From an uncultured Acidobacteriia bacterium (GTDB taxonomy: Bacteria > Acidobacteriota > Terriglobia > Bryobacterales > Bryobacteraceae), in the NCBI GenBank assembly GCA_903923395.1, contig CAIXXM010000092.1, positions 1-64,000 of the forward strand: a stretch of 64,000 nucleotides of DNA, written 5' to 3'. The position numbers and the translations under genes were made by a program. The notes under the pieces were generated by a model, which was not told the origin of the DNA, did no database searches, and was given only the letters and a program-made list of their open reading frames with translations. The stretch's first letter is position 1. Each line of letters opens with the position of its first letter. Shown piece by piece: positions 27,061 to 34,387 of the stretch.

Positions 27061-27942
27061 GTGCTGTGTCTTCTTCTCTTTTTCCCGCTTCTCTGCGCCG
27101 CCTTCCAGCCGGACGCGGCCATGCTGCGCAAACTCTTTGAGGACAACGTCGCACGCTGCGGAAAAGAATTTGGCGCGGATGACCCTCGCACCGCGCAAGC
27201 CGCGCGCGACCTGGGCTTTTTTCTTAAAAATGCAGGCAACAACCAGGCTGCCGCCGCCGCTTTCCAAAGAGCACTGCAAATTGATGAGAAGAATCTCGGC
27301 CCCCACGCCCCGAAGACACTGGCCGGCGTGATCACTCTTGCCTCCGTCTCGCCGCCGCGCGAAGCCGAAGTGCTCTTCCGCAAAGCCCTCACGTCCCCCG
27401 GCATGAACTCCGCGCTGGCCGCGCCCGCACTCGCCGCCCTGGGGGACCTTCGCTTCCAGGCAAAAGACCCCGCCGGGGCCGCAGCCGCCTGGCGCTTCGC
27501 CTTGCAGCACGCAGAACTCGCACAGGGGAAAGAATCAGACGCCGTCGCGAAGATTCTGAACAGTCTCTCTCAAGTCACCGAACCCAACGAGTCCGTACTG
27601 CTTCTGGAACGCGCCCGTGACATCGCCCAAAAGAACTTCGGCCCGAACCATCCAGAGACCGCGACCTGTGAAATCAACCTCGCCAATGCCCTGCTCAAGG
27701 TCGGCCGGACCGCCGGCGCAGCACAACACGCCCAGACCGGACTCACCGCCTTCGAAGCCTCTCTCGGCCCCCGGCACCCGCGTGTTTCCATCGCACTGAC
27801 CACCCTGGCGCGCGCGCAGGCAGAGAAAAAGTCCGCGGCGGCACTTTACCGGCGAGCCGTTGAGATTGACCGGCAGTCGCTGGGCGAAAAAGATCCCCAA
27901 ACGCTGGCCGATACCCTCGCACTCAAGGCTTTGTTGCCGTAA
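27061..27942 (+). CDS. Exported TPR-repeat protein
   Basis: The 293-residue product has a signal peptide (about 1-17) and several TPR units of the kinesin-light-chain type, with spaced motifs such as LGPHAPKTLAGV, FGPNHPETATCEINLANALLKVGR and LGPRHPRVSIALTTLARAQ. Such proteins act as protein-protein scaffolds; no enzymatic domain is seen. GTG 27061 is chosen since it begins the signal peptide; an ATG at 27013 would add 16 residues and overlap the divergent start. The 3' end overlaps the convergent multihaem cytochrome by 20 bp. Confidence 0.7.
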   Translation: MLCLLLFFPLLCAAFQPDAAMLRKLFEDNVARCGKEFGADDPRTAQAARDLGFFLKNAGNNQAAAAAFQRALQIDEKNLGPHAPKTLAGVITLASVSPPREAEVLFRKALTSPGMNSALAAPALAALGDLRFQAKDPAGAAAAWRFALQHAELAQGKESDAVAKILNSLSQVTEPNESVLLLERARDIAQKNFGPNHPETATCEINLANALLKVGRTAGAAQHAQTGLTAFEASLGPRHPRVSIALTTLARAQAEKKSAAALYRRAVEIDRQSLGEKDPQTLADTLALKALLP

Positions 27943-28837
27943 CGGGCGTGAGTGCGTCCCCTTTGGCGTACACGGCAATCCTGTGGTTGGCAAAAGCGAG
28001 ATTGGCATTGATCCGCACCGCGGGCATATGACATGTCGTGCAAGCCTGTGCCGAGACATCTCCGCTGTGCTTCGGCTTCAAGTGACAACCCGAGCAGGCC
28101 TGGTTGTAGGCGGCCTGGTTGGTATCGAGCGCCTGATGCGGCGAGTGGCACGTCACGCAACTCAACTTCCCGGCACTCTTCTGAAAACAAACGCTGGCCG
28201 CCAGCAGCAGTGGCTGATGCCGGGAATTCCAGGGGTCCAGCAGGTTGCTGCCATCCTCCACGGAAGACTGCACCCGGTGGCAACTGCCGCACATGGTGTT
28301 CATGGCCGCGCCTGTCATGGGGCCGCGATTCGGAACCTTCACCTTCGCCGGATTCGCCGCATGCGCCCCACCCGCGCCATGGCAATCCTCACACCGCACG
28401 CCCAACTCATGCGGCTGGATCTCACCCTGCGGGCTCACCTGCAGAGGACCCGTGGTGTGGCAGGCGAAACACTTCAGAATTCCGGCGGAAGGATCGAAAA
28501 CGCGGTACCGCAGCCCGGACTTGTCCGGATGCCCGGGCGTGGTGTCAAACCCTCCACTGGCCCGGTACCACGTCTCGCCGTGTTCCAGATAATCAGCGTC
28601 ATTCAACCGGCTCAGAAAGGTGACGGCCTGGTTCCCTGCGCCAAACGCCCATTGCCCCGGCTGTTCCGGCTTGGAGGGAGCCAAAGCCTTCGCATGGCCG
28701 CTCTTCGTTTGCGCCGCAAACTCCGCCTTGTGGCACGTTCCGCACGCCGCTGCGCCCGCGTACTGCCCAACACACATCGCCGCGCAGAGCAAGCAGGCAG
28801 CGAAAAGCTTAACAAATATTGACAATCTGAAATACAT
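27923..28837 (-). CDS. Exported seven-haem c-type cytochrome
   Basis: The 304-residue protein begins with a signal peptide and has seven CxxCH motifs: CGTCH (32-36), CFACH, CEDCH, CGSCH, CVTCH, CSGCH and CTTCH. Spacing is like the cytochrome c554 / NrfB-like multihaem family, and several distant His residues could be axial ligands. It is expected to transfer electrons in the periplasm or outer membrane. ATG 28837 is chosen because it directly precedes the signal peptide. It diverges from a TonB-dependent receptor gene with 52 bp between starts. No adjacent partner reductase is present, so the physiological acceptor is unknown. Confidence 0.9.
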   Translation of the reverse strand: MYFRLSIFVKLFAACLLCAAMCVGQYAGAAACGTCHKAEFAAQTKSGHAKALAPSKPEQPGQWAFGAGNQAVTFLSRLNDADYLEHGETWYRASGGFDTTPGHPDKSGLRYRVFDPSAGILKCFACHTTGPLQVSPQGEIQPHELGVRCEDCHGAGGAHAANPAKVKVPNRGPMTGAAMNTMCGSCHRVQSSVEDGSNLLDPWNSRHQPLLLAASVCFQKSAGKLSCVTCHSPHQALDTNQAAYNQACSGCHLKPKHSGDVSAQACTTCHMPAVRINANLAFANHRIAVYAKGDALTPVTATKP

Positions 28838-28889
28838 TATGAAAGACTCTCGTGCACAGCGGTTCGCCGCATTTTGCATGGGAGTGCAG

Positions 28890-31800
28890 ATGTACAAAAT
28901 ACTACTTTTCGCGTTACTGTTGCCAGCCCTGATGCTGGCGCAAAATACTTCCTGTTCCCTATCCGGCACAGTCCTCGACCCCGGAGGTGCCACCGTTCCC
29001 AACGCCAAGGTGACCATCACTGGCGAACAAAACGGCTTCGTCCGTATTGTCAATACGACGAAAGACGGCTTCTTCTCTGTCCCGGATTTGACCCCGGCCA
29101 CCTTCAGCGTGTCCGTGGAAGCCGCTGGATTCAAGACCTATAAAGAGACCGGCATCACCATCAACGCGGATGAACAGCGCGCCCTCGGCCAGATCAAACT
29201 GCAAGTCGGCCGCGCTTCAGAATCCGTCACCGTCGTCGCGGATGCGGTCACCGTCAATCTGGCAAACGGCGAACGCGCGGGTACGTTGAGCGGCGAGCAG
29301 CTGGACCAAATCGCCCTCCGCGGCCGCGATCTATTTGACGCCGTCAGCCTGATGCCCGGTGTGGTGGATACCTCGGACGGCCGCGATGCACCCGGCCCCA
29401 CCAGCATCGGCAACATCTACATTCTCGGCGGACGCAATGACTCAAAGAACATGACCGTCGATGGCGTCACCAATCTCGACACCGGTTCGAACGGTTCCGT
29501 CCACAGCATGCCCTCGATGGACTCCGTGGCGGAAGTGAAGGTCCTCATGTCGGCCTACTCCGCCGAAAACGGACGCAACCCCTCTGCCATCAACGTCATT
29601 ACCAAAGGTGGCGGCACGCAGTATCACGGACAGGTCAGCTGGTATTTCCGCAACGAAGATCTCAACGCGAATAACTACTTCTCGAACCTCGCAGGCCGCC
29701 CGCGGCAGGAATACCGCTATAACATCGGTTCCTACTACATCGGCGGACCAGTGCAGATCCCGAAAGTTCTGCGCAACACGCACAAGGTTTTCTTCTTCTT
29801 CAACCAGGAATATCAGAATCAGGTTGTCTCTTACTCCGTCAACACGAAGACTGTGCCCACGGCGCTCGAACGCTCAGGTGACTTCTCGAAGTCAGTAAAT
29901 ACCAACGGTTCCAAGATCACGGTCAATGATCCGCTGAACAACAAGACGGCCTTCCCTGGCAATGTGATTCCTGCTTCGCGGCTGAACCCTGTGGGCCAGG
30001 CAATTCTCAATATGTTCCCGTCGCCGAACTTCGTTGACCCCAACCCGGCGAACCAATACAACTGGAATTACTATGTGGCGGATTCCGAGCCCTATAACCG
30101 CCGCACGGAAACAGCGCGTATCGATTATGCCGTCAAGCAGAACTGGCAGATCTATGTGAGCGCCAGCAACAACGCGGACAAGCAGAACGTGCCTTATTCC
30201 GGCGGCAATGCCGGCTGGGTGGCGGGTTCACTCAACTTCGTTTTGAGCCCGATTCACTTCGAACAACCCGGCCGCCTGGCAACGCTGCATTCCACCAACA
30301 CCATCTCCCCGACCCTCTTCAACGAAGCCTCCCTCGCGGTCAGTCAGAACACGCTGAATTACTATCCCGAGTTTCCTGACAAGGTGAACCGGCAGAAGCT
30401 GGGTATCTTGATCCCCCAGCGGAACCCGTCCCTGAATCCGAATAACACGATTCCGGATATGACGTTCAGCAGCATCCAGAACTACGCGAACCCCACCATG
30501 AGTGACGGTACGCCGTACTTCAACCAGAACACGATCTACAGCTTCATTGACAATGTGAGCAAGGTGACCGGCACGCACGTTCTCAAGACCGGCATCTACA
30601 TCGAACATACGCAGAAGATCCAGAGCGCCGGCCCGCCCATCCGCGGCAACATCAGCTTCAACACGGACAGCAATAACCCGTATGACGCGAATAACTCCTA
30701 CGCCAATGCGATCCTCGGTTACTTTGACAGTTACTCGGAAGCCCTCAACCGGCCGCAATCGAACTATCTGTTCAATAACATCGAGTGGTTTGTCAATGAT
30801 GACTGGAAGGTAAAACGCAACTTCTCTATCAGCTGGGGCGTACGTTTCTATCACGACCTGCCGCAGTATGACTCCCGCATGTTGATCGGCTCCTTCTCCC
30901 CTGCCGCATGGGATCCGAAGACCGCACCGGTGCTGATCCGCCCGGCTGTGGTCAACGGTAAGAACGTCGGCATTGATCCCACAACGGGCACTACGTATGG
31001 CGTGGGTCTGATCGGCCTGTTTGTGCCTGGTGTCGGCAACCCTGCCGACGGCCAGTTAATCGGCGGCAAGAACGGCGTTCCCGGCGGCATTTACAAGAAT
31101 TCCCCAATCGCCGTTGGCCCGCGCATTGGCTTCGCCTGGGATCCTTTTGGCACCGGCAAGACCGCAATCCGCGGTGGCGGCGGTATCTACTATGACCGCA
31201 TCCAGGGCAACCCGACGATGAACCTTTCCACCAACCCGCCGGCAGTTTACTCGCCGACGACTTACTACGGCACCTTCTCCGATATCGGTTCGTCCGCGGC
31301 CTCCGGCTATCTGGCGCCAACCGGTACGGTGTACTCTCTGGCCACTGTGCCGCACCAGCAGCAGATCTATAACTTCAACCTCAGCATTGACCGGCAGATT
31401 GGCAGCAATCACATCTCGGTCGGCTACACCGGCTCGCTGGGCCGCCACCTGCTCTGGGAACGCAACATCAACCCGGTGCCGGTGGGCGCGCAGTTCCTGA
31501 ACCTGAACCCGCAGAACAAGAATCCGCAGAATACGAGTGCACTCTCCACGAACTTCCTGCGGCCCTACTCTGCTTATGGCGACGTCTATCTCTACGAATT
31601 CGCCAACAACTCCAGCTACCACGGGCTGCTGACTTCGTTCCAGCACCGCACAACCCACGGTCTGACCTTCAACGGTTCGTACACGTGGAGCAAGTCGCTC
31701 GACGTCGCCGACGCCTACAGCAGCGCCGTCGATCCGTTCCTCGACAACCACTCCCGCAACTATGGCCCCTCTGGTTTTGACCGCCGGCATGTTTTCACTG

Positions 31801-32393
31801 CCAGCATGATGTACCGGATTCCGGATGCCGGCAAGAAACTGGGCATGAAGCCGCTCAGCGCCATCACCGGCAACTGGGATATTTCGGCTGTGACCCGCGC
31901 TCTTACGGGTTCCCCGTTCACCCCCGGCTACAGCCTCATCACCGGCCTCACCACCCCGACCGGTACGGCGTCTGACAGCGCCAGACTGCAGGTCACCAAC
32001 CCCAACGTGCCCGTGTCACAGTGCCGCGTTCCCACGCTGCCCTGCACCTACGGCCCGCCGCCGGAACCCGCTGGGCAGGCTTCCGCTGCCAACGCAGCAT
32101 GGCTCTCCACCAGCACCGACCCGCAATTCGGCAACCTCGGCAAGAACACTCTCACCGGCCCCGGCACCAACAACTGGGACATCTCGCTCTACCGCACGAT
32201 TGCCATCAAGGAACGTGTGAAGTGGATGATCCGGTTTGAAACCTACAACACCTTCAACCACACGCAGTTCAGCTCACTGAACACCACGGCGCAGTTCAAT
32301 ACGGCTGGCCAGCAGGTGAATGCAGGCTTCCTGCTCCCCACCGCAGCCCGCCCCGCCCGCATCATGCAGGCGGCCATGCGCTTGAGCTTCTGA
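28890..32393 (+). CDS. Oar-like TonB-dependent receptor
   Basis: The 1167-residue outer-membrane protein starts with a signal peptide (MYKILLFALLLPALMLAQ), followed by a carboxypeptidase-regulatory-like beta-sandwich (about 22-105), a plug domain (about 115-235) and a long beta-barrel ending with Phe (RLSF), as expected for BAM-mediated insertion. Length and layout are typical of the large acidobacterial Oar-like receptors, thought to import carbohydrate or peptide-derived substrates. ATG 28890 has GGGAG five bases upstream and is preferred to ATG 28839 or 28878. A strong terminator follows 21 bp after the stop. The gene diverges from a seven-haem cytochrome. Confidence 0.92.
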   Translation: MYKILLFALLLPALMLAQNTSCSLSGTVLDPGGATVPNAKVTITGEQNGFVRIVNTTKDGFFSVPDLTPATFSVSVEAAGFKTYKETGITINADEQRALGQIKLQVGRASESVTVVADAVTVNLANGERAGTLSGEQLDQIALRGRDLFDAVSLMPGVVDTSDGRDAPGPTSIGNIYILGGRNDSKNMTVDGVTNLDTGSNGSVHSMPSMDSVAEVKVLMSAYSAENGRNPSAINVITKGGGTQYHGQVSWYFRNEDLNANNYFSNLAGRPRQEYRYNIGSYYIGGPVQIPKVLRNTHKVFFFFNQEYQNQVVSYSVNTKTVPTALERSGDFSKSVNTNGSKITVNDPLNNKTAFPGNVIPASRLNPVGQAILNMFPSPNFVDPNPANQYNWNYYVADSEPYNRRTETARIDYAVKQNWQIYVSASNNADKQNVPYSGGNAGWVAGSLNFVLSPIHFEQPGRLATLHSTNTISPTLFNEASLAVSQNTLNYYPEFPDKVNRQKLGILIPQRNPSLNPNNTIPDMTFSSIQNYANPTMSDGTPYFNQNTIYSFIDNVSKVTGTHVLKTGIYIEHTQKIQSAGPPIRGNISFNTDSNNPYDANNSYANAILGYFDSYSEALNRPQSNYLFNNIEWFVNDDWKVKRNFSISWGVRFYHDLPQYDSRMLIGSFSPAAWDPKTAPVLIRPAVVNGKNVGIDPTTGTTYGVGLIGLFVPGVGNPADGQLIGGKNGVPGGIYKNSPIAVGPRIGFAWDPFGTGKTAIRGGGGIYYDRIQGNPTMNLSTNPPAVYSPTTYYGTFSDIGSSAASGYLAPTGTVYSLATVPHQQQIYNFNLSIDRQIGSNHISVGYTGSLGRHLLWERNINPVPVGAQFLNLNPQNKNPQNTSALSTNFLRPYSAYGDVYLYEFANNSSYHGLLTSFQHRTTHGLTFNGSYTWSKSLDVADAYSSAVDPFLDNHSRNYGPSGFDRRHVFTASMMYRIPDAGKKLGMKPLSAITGNWDISAVTRALTGSPFTPGYSLITGLTTPTGTASDSARLQVTNPNVPVSQCRVPTLPCTYGPPPEPAGQASAANAAWLSTSTDPQFGNLGKNTLTGPGTNNWDISLYRTIAIKERVKWMIRFETYNTFNHTQFSSLNTTAQFNTAGQQVNAGFLLPTAARPARIMQAAMRLSF

Positions 32394-33326
32394 TCGAAAC
32401 GTCAGAACTTCCCCAACGGCCGGTTCCCGATCTTCGGATCTGGAACCGGCCGTTTTCTTTTGGTGGCGCGCGCTTCTGGAACCGTGCACATGATGAGGCA
32501 CATAATAACGCGGATCGTCATCACGGGACGTCAGCGTAAACCCGGCATCGCGCAGGAACTCCTTTACGAAGGCAGTCGTCCGGAAGCTTTCCCCCTCGCC
32601 GCGGTTCGCCCGGAAGTCATGCCCGGAAATGCAGACGTTGGCAATACACTGCAAAGCCTCCCGGCAACCCGGCAGCGCAAACCGTTCGGCGCCTTCAATA
32701 TTCATCTTGAGGAAGTCAATCCGGTCGATCTGATACCGCTCCCGCAGCGAATCAAAAGTAACTCCCGTCACCGGATAACTGGCCGCCGTCGCTTCCCCCG
32801 GGCGCACGAAATTCGATTCCCACACCGGCAGCGTCTCAATCTGCAATTCCCCGGGTTCATCCACACAGGCATAGCGCAACGTGGTGACGTTCCCCAACTT
32901 GTTCCTGCGGCAAAACGCATTGAGGATGGCAAAGGTTTCCGGATGTGGCTCAATCGCCCAGACATGCCCCGCAGGCCCGACCGCGCGCGAAAAAGCATAC
33001 ACATCCTCGCCCCGGCCCGCACCAATGTCGACGATCACATCACCCGGCTTCGGATGGTAGACGTGGAACCAGTAATCATCCGCATCCCGCAGGAACTTCG
33101 CTGCCTGCCCTGCCCACCGCTCGAAAGGTGGGGTCTCCGTGGAAAACAGCGCAGGGTCCGGAAAGTAATCCGCTCCGATGCGCCGCAACCATACGCCATC
33201 CCATATGATCTCCACATCCATGCCCGGCAGTGCCTCCCGCAGCAATGTTGTCGCATCAACGGCCAGTTGCTCATGAGCCCCGGCCGCTTCCAGTTCGCGC
33301 GCCCTCACCGGCGCGATCCAAGTCAT
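32274..33326 (-). CDS. FkbM-family SAM methyltransferase with run-on C-terminus
   Basis: This is a class I methyltransferase of the FkbM family, often acting on sugars or natural products. The core has VIVDIGAGRGEDVYAF (SAM motif I, about 96-111), AIEPHPETF, and the FLKMNIEGAE segment typical of FkbM. The domain appears complete at RYYVPHHVHGS (about residue 283), but the frame continues for about 67 residues through the opposite-strand terminator stem and into antisense of the TonB receptor. The native stop has probably been lost or shifted, so the last part may not be biologically selected. ATG 33326 is taken as start. Confidence 0.75.
   Translation of the reverse strand: MTWIAPVRARELEAAGAHEQLAVDATTLLREALPGMDVEIIWDGVWLRRIGADYFPDPALFSTETPPFERWAGQAAKFLRDADDYWFHVYHPKPGDVIVDIGAGRGEDVYAFSRAVGPAGHVWAIEPHPETFAILNAFCRRNKLGNVTTLRYACVDEPGELQIETLPVWESNFVRPGEATAASYPVTGVTFDSLRERYQIDRIDFLKMNIEGAERFALPGCREALQCIANVCISGHDFRANRGEGESFRTTAFVKEFLRDAGFTLTSRDDDPRYYVPHHVHGSRSARHQKKTAGSRSEDREPAVGEVLTFRSEAQAHGRLHDAGGAGCGGEQEACIHLLASRIELRRGVQ
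32415..32460 (+). terminator. Strong intrinsic terminator of the TonB receptor gene
   Basis: A perfect 13-bp stem (32415-32427 with 32442-32454) is topped, after one mismatch, by a 4-bp GATC stem with a UUCG tetraloop, and followed by TTTTCTTTT. It lies 21 bp downstream of the receptor stop. Confidence 0.92.
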
Positions 33327-33376
33327 GGTTTGATTATCGCGCCCCGGCCTTTGCCGTCTATCATGATGAGAACCGC

Positions 33377-34384
33377 ATGTCTCTGAAACGATTCTTTCTG
33401 TTCGCGCTGCTGCCATGGGCTGTTTCAGCCCAATGGAGCCCCCAGACCAGCAACACCACGGCCTCGCTGCGGGGAATATCCGTCGTCAACGCCCAAACCG
33501 CATGGGCCTCTGGCACCGCCGGCACGTGGTTACGGACACTCGACGGCGGCACAACCTGGCAGACCGGCCACGTTCCAGACGCCGACAAGCTGGACTTCCG
33601 CGATATCGAAGCCTTCAGCGCGGACCACGCCATCTTGATGAGTATCGGCCCCGGTGAAAGCTCACGCATCTACCGAACCACAGACGGAGGCTCCAACTGG
33701 ACCATGACCTTCAAGAACCCGGAGGCGCAGGGCTTCTTTGACGCCATCGCCTTTTGGGATGCGAAGCGCGGCATCCTCATGGGAGATCCAGTGGGCGGAC
33801 AACTCTACGCCGCACTCACAGACGATGGCGGCCTCACCTGGCACCGCGTCACCATGCCCCCCGCACGCGAGGGAGAAGGAGCTTTCGCCGCGAGTGGAAC
33901 CTGCCTGACCACGGGCAGGAATGGCAAGGCCTGGATCGTCTCCGGCGGCACCGGTGGCTCCCGAGTCTATCGCTCTTCAGATTGGGGCAAGACCTGGGCC
34001 GTCTCGGAAGCCCCCATCCGCCATGAAAAAGCAGCCAGCGGTATTTTCTCCATCGCATTTTTCGACGACCTGACAGGCGTGGTGACCGGTGGCGACTATT
34101 CCGCACCCAAAGAAGACCGCGATAACTTCGCCGTCACCATGGATGGCGGCAAGACATGGCAAGCGGCCCCCGGCCCGAAAGGCTATCGCTCCGCAATCCA
34201 GTACGTGCCCGGAACAAAGCGGCTCTTTGCGGCGGGCACAACTGGTGTGGATGAATCCCCTGACGGCGGCAGAACCTGGAAGCCAGCCGCAGAAGGCAAC
34301 TTCAATGCCCTGGGCTTTGCGTCAACGGGGGAAGGCTGGGCTGTGGGTCCGAAAGGCGTGATCTGGCACTTCGGCGGTAAATAA
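33377..34384 (+). CDS. Exported YCF48/BNR-like beta-propeller protein
   Basis: The 335-residue protein has a signal peptide ending near residue 18 and six Asp-box or BNR-type blades: TLDGGTTW, TTDGGSNW, TDDGGLTW, SSDWGKTW, TMDGGKTW and SPDGGRTW. This corresponds to the photosystem II assembly factor YCF48/HCF136-like fold; in non-phototrophic bacteria these are secreted propellers of unknown function or sialidase-like. No catalytic sialidase residues (FRIP motif) are seen. Starts at ATG 33377. It diverges from the FkbM gene with 50 bp between, and its stop lies 3 bp from the convergent GGDEF-EAL gene end. Confidence 0.8.
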   Translation: MSLKRFFLFALLPWAVSAQWSPQTSNTTASLRGISVVNAQTAWASGTAGTWLRTLDGGTTWQTGHVPDADKLDFRDIEAFSADHAILMSIGPGESSRIYRTTDGGSNWTMTFKNPEAQGFFDAIAFWDAKRGILMGDPVGGQLYAALTDDGGLTWHRVTMPPAREGEGAFAASGTCLTTGRNGKAWIVSGGTGGSRVYRSSDWGKTWAVSEAPIRHEKAASGIFSIAFFDDLTGVVTGGDYSAPKEDRDNFAVTMDGGKTWQAAPGPKGYRSAIQYVPGTKRLFAAGTTGVDESPDGGRTWKPAAEGNFNALGFASTGEGWAVGPKGVIWHFGGK

Positions 34385-34387
34385 GAC

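Noticed and set aside
28819-28841. TTGACA at 28819 as -35 of the Oar-like receptor gene
   Set aside because: No reasonable -10 box follows at 16-18 bp.
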